From the NCBI GenBank assembly GCA_001683825.1, contig LXTR01000063.1, positions 80,131 to 144,130 on the forward strand: a DNA stretch of 64,000 bases. The letters run 5' to 3'. This document shows, one piece after another, positions 36,305 to 44,623 of this stretch. Numbering within the stretch: position 1 is the first letter of the stretch; each line of letters opens with the position of its first letter. The notes beneath the pieces are model-generated. The model did not search any database. It worked only from the letters and a program-made list of their open reading frames with translations, and was not told where the DNA came from. This DNA comes from Flavobacteriaceae bacterium CP2B. GTDB taxonomy: Bacteria > Bacteroidota > Bacteroidia > Flavobacteriales > Flavobacteriaceae. Made by a program: the position numbers and the translations under genes.

Positions 36305-37705
36305 TTACTTCTTCAGGCTGCCCACCATGTCTTCCGGGCGTACCCATTGGTCGTATTCTTCGGCGGTAACATATCCTAGCCTGATAGCCTCTTCTTTCAA
36401 GGTGGTGCCGTTTTTATGCGCGCTATTGGCAATCTCAGCAGCTTTGTAGTACCCAATCCTGGTGTTCAGGGCGGTCACGAGCATGAGGGAGTTGTTCAGC
36501 AATTGCTCAATCACTTTTTTGTTGGGTTCTATACCCGAAGCGCAGTGCGTTTCAAAACTTTGGCAGGCATCGCCCAGGAGTTGGGCAGATTGAAGGATGT
36601 TGGAGGCCATCATCGGTTTAAAAACGTTGAGTTCATAATGTCCCTGGGTGCCTCCCACGGAGAGGGCCACATCGTTTCCAATAACCTGGGCGCAAACCAT
36701 TGTCAGGGCTTCGCATTGGGTGGGGTTTACTTTCCCGGGCATGATGGAGCTGCCGGGTTCATTGGCGGGGATGGTGATTTCTCCTATCCCCGAGCGCGGC
36801 CCGGAGGCCATCATGCGGATGTCGTTCGCGATTTTATTCAGGGATACCGCCAGTTGCTTCAGGGCCCCGTGGCTTTCCACAAGGGCGTCGTGCGCCGCCA
36901 GGGCCTCAAATTTGTTCCCGGCTGTCTTAAATGGCAGCCCGGTAAACTTGGCAATATACTGGGCGACCAATACATCGTAACCTTCGGGGGTATTCAGGCC
37001 GGTTCCCACCGCCGTGCCGCCAAGGGCCAGTTCACTCAGGTGGTCCAGGGTGTTCTTTAAGGCTTTCATGCCATGGTCCAATTGCGATACATAGCCCGAG
37101 AACTCCTGTCCTAGCGTAAGTGGGGTGGCATCCATCAGGTGGGTCCGGCCAATCTTGACACAGTTGGCGAAAGCCTCGGATTTTTTATGGAGGGTATTCC
37201 TTAGGGCCACTACGCCCGGCAGGGTTACCTCGACAATTTTTTTGTAGGCCGCAATGTGCATCCCGGTAGGGAAGGTGTCGTTTGAGGACTGGGACTTGTT
37301 CACATCGTCGTTGGGCTGGATGGTCTTTTCACCCTCGCCAATCTTCTTCCCGGCCAATTCCTGCGCCCGGTTCGCGATCACCTCGTTGACGTTCATATTG
37401 CTCTGGGTACCCGAACCCGTCTGCCAGATGACCAGGGGAAACTGATCATCGAGTTTTCCCTCCAGGATTTCATCGCACACCTGGCTGATCAAATCCCTTT
37501 TTGCCTGGGGTAGTACGCCCAGTTCATGGTTCGCATGCGCAGCGGCCTTTTTAAGGTAGGCAAACCCGTAAATGATGTCCAGGGGCATGGAAGCCTCGGG
37601 CCCGATTTTAAAATTGTTGCGGGAGCGCTCTGTCTGGGCCCCCCAATATTTGTCGGCCGGCACTTTCACCTCGCCCATGGTGTCCTTCTCTATTCTGAAT
37701 TTCAT
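36305..37705 (-). CDS. fumC: Class II fumarate hydratase
   Basis: FumC interconverts fumarate and L-malate in the TCA cycle, without an iron-sulfur cluster. The 466-residue protein has [17 protein letters not shown], the [16 protein letters not shown] block with the catalytic His, and the superfamily signature [15 protein letters not shown] near residue 317. The length is typical. A perfect -7 box on the minus strand (TACCTTTG, 37737-37744) supports its own promoter about 30 bases upstream. Aspartase and argininosuccinate lyase share the fold, but the motifs and length favour fumarase. Confidence 0.96.
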   Translation of the reverse strand: MKFRIEKDTMGEVKVPADKYWGAQTERSRNNFKIGPEASMPLDIIYGFAYLKKAAAHANHELGVLPQAKRDLISQVCDEILEGKLDDQFPLVIWQTGSGTQSNMNVNEVIANRAQELAGKKIGEGEKTIQPNDDVNKSQSSNDTFPTGMHIAAYKKIVEVTLPGVVALRNTLHKKSEAFANCVKIGRTHLMDATPLTLGQEFSGYVSQLDHGMKALKNTLDHLSELALGGTAVGTGLNTPEGYDVLVAQYIAKFTGLPFKTAGNKFEALAAHDALVESHGALKQLAVSLNKIANDIRMMASGPRSGIGEITIPANEPGSSIMPGKVNPTQCEALTMVCAQVIGNDVALSVGGTQGHYELNVFKPMMASNILQSAQLLGDACQSFETHCASGIEPNKKVIEQLLNNSLMLVTALNTRIGYYKAAEIANSAHKNGTTLKEEAIRLGYVTAEEYDQWVRPEDMVGSLKK

Positions 37706-37736
37706 GGTATCGGATGTTAATTTTGGATAGTGGTTA

Positions 37737-37744
37737 CAAAGGTA
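37737..37744 (-). promoter_or_regulatory. -7 box upstream of fumC
   Basis: TACCTTTG on the minus strand, a perfect match to TAnnTTTG, about 31 bases before the fumC ATG at 37705. No clear -33 TTG. Confidence 0.5.
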
Positions 37745-37815
37745 GGATATTGCCGCTTTATTTATGCCGCCAGGGGTTTTAAAGTTGCCGGGGCAGGAAT
37801 TTTTTGGCCCTTAGA

Positions 37816-37848
37816 TTTGCATGGTTCCTATTTTTAAAAGTATCTTTG
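37816..37848 (+). promoter_or_regulatory. Promoter of the 57-residue membrane protein gene
   Basis: TTTG at 37816-37819 and TATCTTTG (perfect TAnnTTTG) at 37841-37848, 21 bases apart, about 20 bases before the ATG at 37868. Confidence 0.55.
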
Positions 37849-37867
37849 TTCAGCAAAGACATCCGCT

Positions 37868-38041
37868 ATGTTTGATTTTGATCAGTATCTAGGTTTTTTG
37901 GCGTTCCTGACCATCCTTACCATTGGTTTTTGGTTGATGATGCTGCTATTGATGTTTATTGTCCCCTACTGGCTGGGCGGGAACCTGATAGAACTTTGGA
38001 AAGAAAAACGCGAAGCCCGCAGGGCCAAACGCGATGCATAG
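37868..38041 (+). CDS. Small membrane protein of 57 residues
   Basis: From ATG 37868 to TAG 38041 the reading frame encodes MFDFDQYLGFLAFLTILTIG and so on: a short acidic head, a long hydrophobic stretch (about residues 8-35, room for one long helix or a hairpin), then a strongly basic tail (WKEKREARRAKRDA) expected to stay in the cytoplasm. It has its own Bacteroidota promoter and a terminator immediately after the stop, which argue that it is a real gene. I recognise no family. It lies between fumC and the TonB receptor operon. Confidence 0.65.
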   Translation: MFDFDQYLGFLAFLTILTIGFWLMMLLLMFIVPYWLGGNLIELWKEKREARRAKRDA

Positions 38042-38044
38042 ATA

Positions 38045-38075
38045 AAAAAAAGTAGCCTTCCGGCTACTTTTTTAT
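38045..38075. terminator. Bidirectional terminator after the small membrane protein gene
   Basis: AAAGTAGCC / GGCTACTTT stem (38049-38070) with a short loop, A-rich before and T-rich after. It also serves the convergent TonB receptor transcript, whose stop is at 38077. Confidence 0.85.
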
Positions 38076-38076
38076 T

Positions 38077-40557
38077 TTAAGAAGACCCTCCTTCAAACTC
38101 TCCTTCCCCGTCATCACCACGGCGCTCCCCATTTCGTTTTTTGGCCTGGTTGAAACGGTATATTAAAGCCAGGCTGATTTGTCGTTGCCTCCATTGGAAC
38201 TCACTTTCGGAAGTGAAGAATTCGGTATTCGTCAAAGACCTCCTTTTACGGCTGTTGAACAGGTCGTTCACGTTCAGGGATACCGTACCGTTATCGTTCA
38301 TGATATCTTTGCTCAAAGCCAGGTCCAGGGAGAAGATACCTTTTGATTCGGTCTGGGCGTTCTGCTGTGGCCCTCGGTAAAACGCGTTGGTTTGCCAATC
38401 TATTTTTGCCGGCAACGATACTTTGGAACTAAAACGGGCGAACCAGCTAAGGTTCTCCGTACCGTAGTCCACATTGTTAAAGGTACCTTCCACGTTAAAC
38501 CGGAATATATTAAAGCTGCTGTTTAACCGTAGCCAATCTGTGGGGTTGTAGAGTACGGCGGCTTCGCCCCCCAGACGCTCATTGGTAGCCAGGTTCACCG
38601 GGATGGTGCGGACAATCGCTATCCCATCCGTTGTTGTCTGGCCTGTCTGTTCCTGTACCCTTTCAAAGGAATCTGTTTCCTTTTGGTAATATATGGAGGT
38701 CGTAAGGGTTATTTCGCCCCACCTCTTAAGGTAACCCAAATCAAACGCATTGGAAAAAGCGGGGTTCAGGTCCGGATTTCCCTGGAAGATATTCGTCCGG
38801 CTCGACCTGGAGGGAAAAGGATTGATGAACCATCCTCGCGGGCGGTTGATCCTTCGGTTATACCCCAGTGAAATGTTTTCCGTTTCGTTCAGTTCATAGA
38901 TCAGGTTCAGGGTGGGGAACAGGCCCAGGTAGTTCTTGTCAAAATTCACATCGACATCCACCCCCAATTCTTCTTCCAGGGCCGAAGTATCGAATTCAGA
39001 CTCCAACTTCCCTATCAATTGTGTATTCTCGAGCCGCAGGCCCAAAAGGAAGGAGATCTTTCCAAATTTGTTCCCATACTGCGTATAGAGGGCATTGACA
39101 TTCTCATCATAGGTGAATTTATTGGTCAGGTTTTGGTTTACCACAAATTGCCCGCTTGCCTGGTTCAGGGAATCCAGCTGGTAATCGGTTATTTCCTGCT
39201 CAAAAGTACCCCGGTAACCCGCTTCAAACTGCGCGTCTTCCATGGGGAGTACATAGTCTGCCTGTATCAGGTACTCATTCTGGCTTTCGGTTTCATAAAT
39301 ATTTTCCAGCACCACGAGTTCCTGGCTGGGGAAGGTACTGTTCTCTTCGATCACGGAGTTTTTGTCTTCCCTATCCCTCGAATACTGGAAATCAGCCGTC
39401 AATTGGTGCCCGTCATCATCAAAACGGTTGATGTAATTCAGCGATAACTGGTAGCTTTTGTCATCTTCATTTTCAAACTCCTGCCTGAAGGTACGGCTGT
39501 CCAGCTGCCCTTCATTGAACCGGTCACTGGTGTTGTCGGTAACGTCTTCGTCCTTTGAAAACCGGAAGAAGAAACTACCGGTGATGGACGATTGCTCGGT
39601 GAGAAAATATTCCATCCCCAGGTTGGTGTTGAAACTTTTGTCAAGCCTGTTGTAGATACGGTCTTCAATCAGCCGGTCAATATTGCCCGAGGTATAGGTA
39701 TTGTCAAAGAACGCGTTGCCGGGCGCATCGCGGTACCGGTATCCGGTGGTGTTGAAGATGTTGAACTTTTCCGTGCGGATATTGGCGTTCACCGTCACCC
39801 CGCTGGTGGCGGGTTGCCCTATAAAAACATTGGTCGAACCGTTAAAGCCCAGCGTTTTTTCTTTCCGGAGGATGATATTCAGGATACCGGCCGTACCCTC
39901 GGCATCGTACCGGGCAGAAGGGCTGGTGATCACCTCTACCTTCTCTATGGCATCGGCGGGCAGTTGCCGGAGGGCGTCTGTAGACCCAAACCCGGCCAGG
40001 GCCGAAGGTTTGCCATTGATCAGGATCCTGACATTTTCATTCCCCCTCAGGCTGATGTTGCCCTCTACATCGACGTTTACGGAAGGGACATTGTTCAGGG
40101 CATCCGAAACGGTACCCCCGCTGGTGGTGATGTCTTTTCCTATATTATAGATTTTCTTGTCAAGGCGTACCTCTACCGTGGTCTGCTCCCCGATCACTTC
40201 CACGCCGGCCAGTTGTTCCACCGCAATGCCCAGGTTGATGGTACCCAGGTCTGTAGAGCCTGTAAGTTTTTGGTTGTTAACGCGATACGTCTTATAGGAG
40301 ATAAATTCTACACTGATGTTGTAGGTCCCGGGCGCCGCCTCTACATCGAATTTTCCATTGCTATCGGTAATGCCCCCACTGAGGCGGTTTGGGTTTTCGG
40401 TGTTTTGGAGTACCAGGGTGGCATACTCCAGGGGCTGTTGGGTTTCACTGTCGAGGACGGTACCGGTGATGCGTATCTGTGCCGGCCTTTCGGGGGGTCT
40501 TTGCGCAAACGAGAAGATACATGATAAGAGGAGTGCGAAGGGGAGGAGTTTGTGCAT
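38077..40557 (-). CDS. TonB-dependent receptor, outer-membrane beta-barrel family
   Basis: The 826-residue protein has a signal peptide (MHKLLPFALLLSCIFSFAQ), a carboxypeptidase-like regulatory domain (about 28-110: ITGTVLDSETQQPLEYATL), a plug domain (about 120-230: GTVSDALNNVPSVNVDVEGN, VRILINGKPSAL, VEVITSPSARYDAEGTAGILNIIL), and a long barrel (about 240-805). It is not SusC-like and there is no SusD, so a glycan locus is unlikely; this group takes up metals or other ligands. Its C-terminal residues after the barrel are hydrophilic (KKRNGERRGDDGEGEFEGG). It follows a 157-residue gene by one base and forms an operon with it. Confidence 0.88.
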   Translation of the reverse strand: MHKLLPFALLLSCIFSFAQRPPERPAQIRITGTVLDSETQQPLEYATLVLQNTENPNRLSGGITDSNGKFDVEAAPGTYNISVEFISYKTYRVNNQKLTGSTDLGTINLGIAVEQLAGVEVIGEQTTVEVRLDKKIYNIGKDITTSGGTVSDALNNVPSVNVDVEGNISLRGNENVRILINGKPSALAGFGSTDALRQLPADAIEKVEVITSPSARYDAEGTAGILNIILRKEKTLGFNGSTNVFIGQPATSGVTVNANIRTEKFNIFNTTGYRYRDAPGNAFFDNTYTSGNIDRLIEDRIYNRLDKSFNTNLGMEYFLTEQSSITGSFFFRFSKDEDVTDNTSDRFNEGQLDSRTFRQEFENEDDKSYQLSLNYINRFDDDGHQLTADFQYSRDREDKNSVIEENSTFPSQELVVLENIYETESQNEYLIQADYVLPMEDAQFEAGYRGTFEQEITDYQLDSLNQASGQFVVNQNLTNKFTYDENVNALYTQYGNKFGKISFLLGLRLENTQLIGKLESEFDTSALEEELGVDVDVNFDKNYLGLFPTLNLIYELNETENISLGYNRRINRPRGWFINPFPSRSSRTNIFQGNPDLNPAFSNAFDLGYLKRWGEITLTTSIYYQKETDSFERVQEQTGQTTTDGIAIVRTIPVNLATNERLGGEAAVLYNPTDWLRLNSSFNIFRFNVEGTFNNVDYGTENLSWFARFSSKVSLPAKIDWQTNAFYRGPQQNAQTESKGIFSLDLALSKDIMNDNGTVSLNVNDLFNSRKRRSLTNTEFFTSESEFQWRQRQISLALIYRFNQAKKRNGERRGDDGEGEFEGGSS

Positions 40558-40558
40558 G

Positions 40559-41032
40559 TTAGTCTTTAGGTTTTTTCCCTTTTTTCTTTTTTTTCTTCTT
40601 TTGCTTTTTCATCCCGTTTTCCTGTAATTCAATCAGTTCATTGAACTTTTCTTCCGGCAAGCCTTCCTTTAGTTCGGCTTTTTGGTTGATCCGTATCTTT
40701 TCCATGGCTTCCCGCATTTTATCGGGTTCCAGGTTCAGGATCTGGAGTTCAATGCTCTGTTGCACATATTTGGTCAAAATGGAAGAAACCACTGCCTGCT
40801 CAAACTCGTTAAGCTCCAGTATTTCCGCTATTTTCGGCATTTCGGCCGCCACTATTTCGTCGGCTGTGCGGGCTTTTACTTCCTTTTCGGGCTCAGGCCC
40901 CTGGGGGACGATACTGCGCTGCCTTCCATAAGAATAGGGGTTTCCATAACCATACCCGTATTGGGCACTGGCAAATGACAACGACCAAACTATTGCAATG
41001 ACACTTAAGAGAACGTTTTTACTTGGTTTCAT
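40559..41032 (-). CDS. Exported protein with lysine-rich tail, Spy/CpxP-like
   Basis: The ATG at 41032 gives a 157-residue product with a signal peptide (MKPSKNVLLSVIAIVWSLSFASA), a Tyr/Gly-rich segment (QYGYGYGNPYSYG), then a helical core (EMPKIAEILELNEFEQAVVSSILTK...IRINQKAELKEGLPEEKFNEL) that looks like an LTxxQ/Spy-CpxP type chaperone helix set. The protein ends in a run of lysines (KKQKKKKKKKGKKPKD). It lies one base upstream of the TonB receptor start, so the two are co-expressed. A role as a periplasmic helper of the receptor is possible but unproven. Confidence 0.7.
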   Translation of the reverse strand: MKPSKNVLLSVIAIVWSLSFASAQYGYGYGNPYSYGRQRSIVPQGPEPEKEVKARTADEIVAAEMPKIAEILELNEFEQAVVSSILTKYVQQSIELQILNLEPDKMREAMEKIRINQKAELKEGLPEEKFNELIELQENGMKKQKKKKKKKGKKPKD

Positions 41033-41158
41033 AATGATCAAGCGTTTATTAAGACTTTGAATACCTATGAAGGTTTAGGGCCTCTTGGTTAAATGTTTGT
41101 TAAAAATATAAATCTCTTCCATCATTTTAAGAGGGATGGTGCCGACTGTCCTGCCACC

Positions 41159-41506
41159 TCAGTGGTGGAGTAGTTCCAGGATCTTTTCCGCAGGCCTCCC
41201 TATCACGGCTTTCTGGTCCTTTACCACAATGGGCCGCTCTATGAGTTTTGGGTATTTGAGCATGGCATCAACCAGGGCCTCGTCAGAAAGCTCCCTGCCT
41301 TTAAATTCCTGTTTCCAGATCGTTTCATTGGTCCGGATAAGCGCCATAGGGGGCAGGTCCAGATACCGCAATAGCCGTGTAACATCGTCTTTCGTCAGGG
41401 CCTCATTCAGGTAGTGGACCACCTGGAATGCTTTCCCGCTTTCTTCCAGTACGGCCAGGCCTTCCCGGGATTTACGACATCGTGGGTTGTGATAGATCGT
41501 TATCAT
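41159..41506 (-). CDS. ArsC-family reductase-like protein
   Basis: The 115-residue protein has the thioredoxin-fold active-site block YHNPRCRKSREGL with Cys10, and KYPKLIERPIVV with the Arg-Pro typical of ArsC/Spx proteins. Such chromosomal ArsC-like proteins (YfgD/YffB types) are often not part of an arsenic operon. No other ars genes are present, so arsenate reduction is uncertain. Confidence 0.85.
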   Translation of the reverse strand: MITIYHNPRCRKSREGLAVLEESGKAFQVVHYLNEALTKDDVTRLLRYLDLPPMALIRTNETIWKQEFKGRELSDEALVDAMLKYPKLIERPIVVKDQKAVIGRPAEKILELLHH

Positions 41507-41587
41507 GGGTTCCTTGTTTTATTTTGTTATTGACTACACTACATCCGGGGTTTCCCGAGGTCCGGGGGATGGGCAGGGCATTGCATT

Positions 41588-42689
41588 TCAGGGTTGCTCT
41601 TCCTTTTGCCCGGCCATCATCAGGTAGGCTTTCAGGAAGCGGTCTATATAGCCGTCCATCACCGCGTCTACATTCCCGGTTTCTTCCCCGGTGCGCACAT
41701 CTTTAACCAATTTGTAGGGATGCATGACATAATTGCGGATCTGCGAACCCCATTCGATTTTCATCTTGGAGGATTCTATTTCCTCCCGTGCTTCCTGCTT
41801 TTTCCGAAGTTCAATCTCGTATAATTGCGATTTAAGCATTTTAAGGGCTGTGGCACGGTTGTCGTGTTGGGAGCGAGAATCTGAACAGCTAATCTGTATT
41901 CCGGTGGGTTTGTGGTACAACTGTACCTTGGTTTCTACCTTGTTCACGTTTTGCCCGCCCGCCCCGCTGGAGCGCGCTGTGGTGATTTCGATGTCGGCCG
42001 GGTTGATGGCAATCTCGATACTATCATCCACGAGCGGATAGACGTAGACCGAGGCGAAGGAGGTATGCCTTTTCGCATTGCTGTCAAAAGGGGAGATGCG
42101 CACAAGCCTGTGCACCCCGTTTTCGCCTTTCAGCCAGCCAAAAGCATAGTCACCTTCAATTTGAAGGGTCACGGTCTTGATACCCGCTACATCGCCTTCC
42201 TGGTAGTTGAGTTCTTTTACCTTATAGCCGTTTTTTTCGCTCCACATCAGGTACATGCGCATCAGCATGGAGGCCCAATCACAACTCTCTGTACCCCCGG
42301 CCCCGGCCGTGATTTGTAGTACAGCGGTAAGGTCGTCTCCTTCCTCCGAAAGCATGTTCTTGAATTCCAGCTTTTCGATGGCATCCACGGCTTTGTCGTA
42401 CTGTTCTTCCACCTCGGGCCAGGCAATCGCTCCCTCTTTTTGGAACTCGAGCAATACCTCCAGGTCGTTCGCCAGGGTGAGGGCCTCTTCAAAGCCTTCC
42501 ACCCAGTCCCTTTTAGACTGTATGTGCTTCATCTTTTCCCGGGCCTCCTGCGGATTGTCCCAAAAATCAGGGGCCAGGGTTTTTTCTTCTTCGTTTTCAA
42601 TCTCTATTTTCTTGGCATCTATGTCAAAGATACCTCCTTAACGCGCCAAGGCGTTCCATAAGATCTTTTTGCTGATCCTGGGTTACCAT
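41588..42689 (-). CDS. prfB: Peptide chain release factor 2 with programmed +1 frameshift
   Basis: The product is release factor 2, which reads UGA and UAA stops. Translation starts at ATG 42689 ([20 protein letters not shown]). Codon 22 is TGA (42624-42626) within the classic slippery context AGGAGG TAT CTT TGA C, and reading resumes in the +1 frame as [11 protein letters not shown]. The total is 366 residues, the normal length. The SPF tripeptide ([11 protein letters not shown]) and the catalytic GGQ ([11 protein letters not shown]) are both intact. The Shine-Dalgarno-like AGGAGG is spaced as in E. coli prfB, so RF2 autoregulation applies. A -7 box on the minus strand (TACTTTTG, 42708-42715) lies 18 bases upstream. 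Confidence 0.97.
42617..42640 (-). promoter_or_regulatory. prfB programmed frameshift site
   Basis: On the minus strand AGGAGG is followed three bases later by CTT TGA C, the slippery Leu codon and the in-frame stop. Low RF2 favours the +1 slip, so RF2 synthesis is self-limiting. This explains why a naive translation starts only at an internal ATG near 42532. Confidence 0.93.
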
Positions 42690-42767
42690 ATACTTTATAT
42701 TTTGTGTCAAAAGTACGCTTCTTTTTGGATTTTTGGCAGCTTTATAGCCCCTCATTTAAGGCGGTGC

Positions 42768-43628
42768 TCATTGCTGGGCCTGTTGGGCTGTAACTTCCAC
42801 GCTGTGCGATGTACGGTTGTTGCCTGGGGCAAAGATCACCCCTTTTAGGGGGGAGCAGTCCCCGTAATCCTTGCCATGGGCCACCTTGATGTGATTGCTT
42901 CCGGCCAGGATATCATTGGTGGGGTCAAAACCTATCCAACCTACCCCGGGGACATAGGCTTCTGCCCAGGCGTGCATTTGGGAATCGCCGAAGTATCCGT
43001 TGCCCTGATGCAAATACCCCGACACATAACGGACCGGGATCTGGTTCCTGCGGGCGAGCCCGCAGAAGAGGTGGGTAAAATCCTGGCAAACACCTTGCCG
43101 GCTTTCGATGACCTCCTTCAGGGTGGTGTCTATATGGGTGATGCCGGACTGGAAGAACAGATGGCGGTAGACCCATTGGTTTAGTGCCAGCAAATTGTCG
43201 AAAACGGAGATTTCCCTGTCGAAGATATAGAGCTCCTGCCTGTCATCGGGAAGCCGGGTATACGGGGTAACCCGGAGGAAGGGTTCAAACTGCGCCTTCA
43301 GTTCCAGGCTTTCAATTTGCCGGTATCCTCCGGAAGGGTCTTCCAGGGGTATAAAATCAAAAGGGTTAACTTCCTGTTTCATCACCTTAAAAGTAGCCCG
43401 GAAACGCACATCGGAAAAGGGGACATTCGGATGCAACTGCAGGGTGGTAAACCCCAATCCGTTTACGGAATGCTGGACAGGTACCCCCAGGGAATTTTCA
43501 AAATCTACCGATACCAATTCCTGGCTGTCATTGTCTTCCGGAATGATCAGGAATTGCCATACAGCCCTGTTTACAAGGGTGTCATAATGGTTTTCTGCCC
43601 TATAGGTCACCACGTAGTCAAGAGGCAT
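42768..43628 (-). CDS. Transglutaminase-like protease-fold protein
   Basis: The 286-residue protein has an N-terminal beta domain (bacterial transglutaminase-like N-terminal, about 1-125) and a transglutaminase core with a complete triad: SRQGVCQDFTHLF (Cys), DSQMHAWAEAYV (His) and GWIGFDPTND (Asp). It has no signal peptide. It closes a three-gene operon with the Alpha-E and ATP-grasp genes, an association found in many bacteria and proposed by comparative genomics to make or process a peptide-like product. The substrate is unknown. Confidence 0.88.
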   Translation of the reverse strand: MPLDYVVTYRAENHYDTLVNRAVWQFLIIPEDNDSQELVSVDFENSLGVPVQHSVNGLGFTTLQLHPNVPFSDVRFRATFKVMKQEVNPFDFIPLEDPSGGYRQIESLELKAQFEPFLRVTPYTRLPDDRQELYIFDREISVFDNLLALNQWVYRHLFFQSGITHIDTTLKEVIESRQGVCQDFTHLFCGLARRNQIPVRYVSGYLHQGNGYFGDSQMHAWAEAYVPGVGWIGFDPTNDILAGSNHIKVAHGKDYGDCSPLKGVIFAPGNNRTSHSVEVTAQQAQQ

Positions 43629-43672
43629 ATCGGGGAAATTTCAGCATGCAAAAGTAGCGCAATGTACCTGAT

Positions 43673-44623
43673 TTAATAGTTAAAATATTCCTTTTCCATC
43701 TTTTGGGCGATGTTGACAAGGTCGTTCAGCTTGGTTTCTATGAAATTCCTGATATCCTCATGGATCTCCTCCACGTATTTGAATTTCAGGTCGGCGCGCA
43801 CCTTTTCCACAAGAAAAGCGGTAGAGTCTTTTTTCGGGTTTTTACTTTGGTCCAGGACATTGATATGCTTGGTGATCTGGTTAAGGCTATTGATGACAGA
43901 CCGCGGGCAATCGGGGTTCAGGATAAGGAATTCGAGCGTGCTGGAAGTATTGGGCGCCTTTTTGTAAAATCGCCGCATCATATCATAGGATTCGGCACAT
44001 TTGAGCAGGGTCACCCATTCAAAGCTCTGCCCGGCATCCTCGGTCCCGGTTACGCCCCTGGCAAGGAGGACATCGTTATACTTGGTGTAGATAATTCGAA
44101 TGATTTGGGTGGCCCTTTCCAGGTTCATCCCCATCATAATGATGGCATACACTTCGTCGTGCAACAGGGTACCCCGGATTTTCCCCCTGAGAATGGTGGT
44201 CATTTCGGTAATGTTTACGCAAAAGTCGTACAATCCCCGTTTTACAAAGAGGTCCACATCGTAGTTCAGTACAAAGTGGTAGAATTTGTTGATGGCCTCA
44301 TAGAGTTCGGTGGAGATGAGGTCCCTGGCGCTGTTTGCGTTTTCCCGGGCCCATTGGACATTGCTGATGATAGAATAGGGGATGTCGGGGTTCATGCCCA
44401 GGTTGTAGAGCAACTGTTCCTCATCCAGTACCTCATTGGGGTCGCTTACCGGGTCGCCTACCATAAAACGCATAGACCGCAACACAAATTGCCGCTTCTG
44501 GGAATGCTCATTGGGGGCGTCCAGGGAGGAGAAATAATTGACATGCATAAAGCGGGCTACATGTTCGGAGCGTTCAATATAGCGCCCCATCCAGTAAAGG
44601 TTGTTGGCTACTCTTGCTAGCAT
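43673..44623 (-). CDS. Alpha-E domain protein
   Basis: This is the 316-residue all-helical Alpha-E family protein. Family marks are the start MLARVANNLYWMGRYIERSE and RTNxPRSVINSL-like NPDCPRSVINSLN near 250. No catalytic residues are known. It overlaps the ATP-grasp gene by seven bases (44617-44623) and is spaced 44 bases from the transglutaminase gene, so it belongs to one operon with them. Confidence 0.9.
   Translation of the reverse strand: MLARVANNLYWMGRYIERSEHVARFMHVNYFSSLDAPNEHSQKRQFVLRSMRFMVGDPVSDPNEVLDEEQLLYNLGMNPDIPYSIISNVQWARENANSARDLISTELYEAINKFYHFVLNYDVDLFVKRGLYDFCVNITEMTTILRGKIRGTLLHDEVYAIIMMGMNLERATQIIRIIYTKYNDVLLARGVTGTEDAGQSFEWVTLLKCAESYDMMRRFYKKAPNTSSTLEFLILNPDCPRSVINSLNQITKHINVLDQSKNPKKDSTAFLVEKVRADLKFKYVEEIHEDIRNFIETKLNDLVNIAQKMEKEYFNY

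Noticed and set aside
38077..40557. SusC-type glycan receptor (polysaccharide utilisation locus)
   Set aside because: No SusD partner or glycoside hydrolase nearby, and the domain order is of the non-SusC barrel family.
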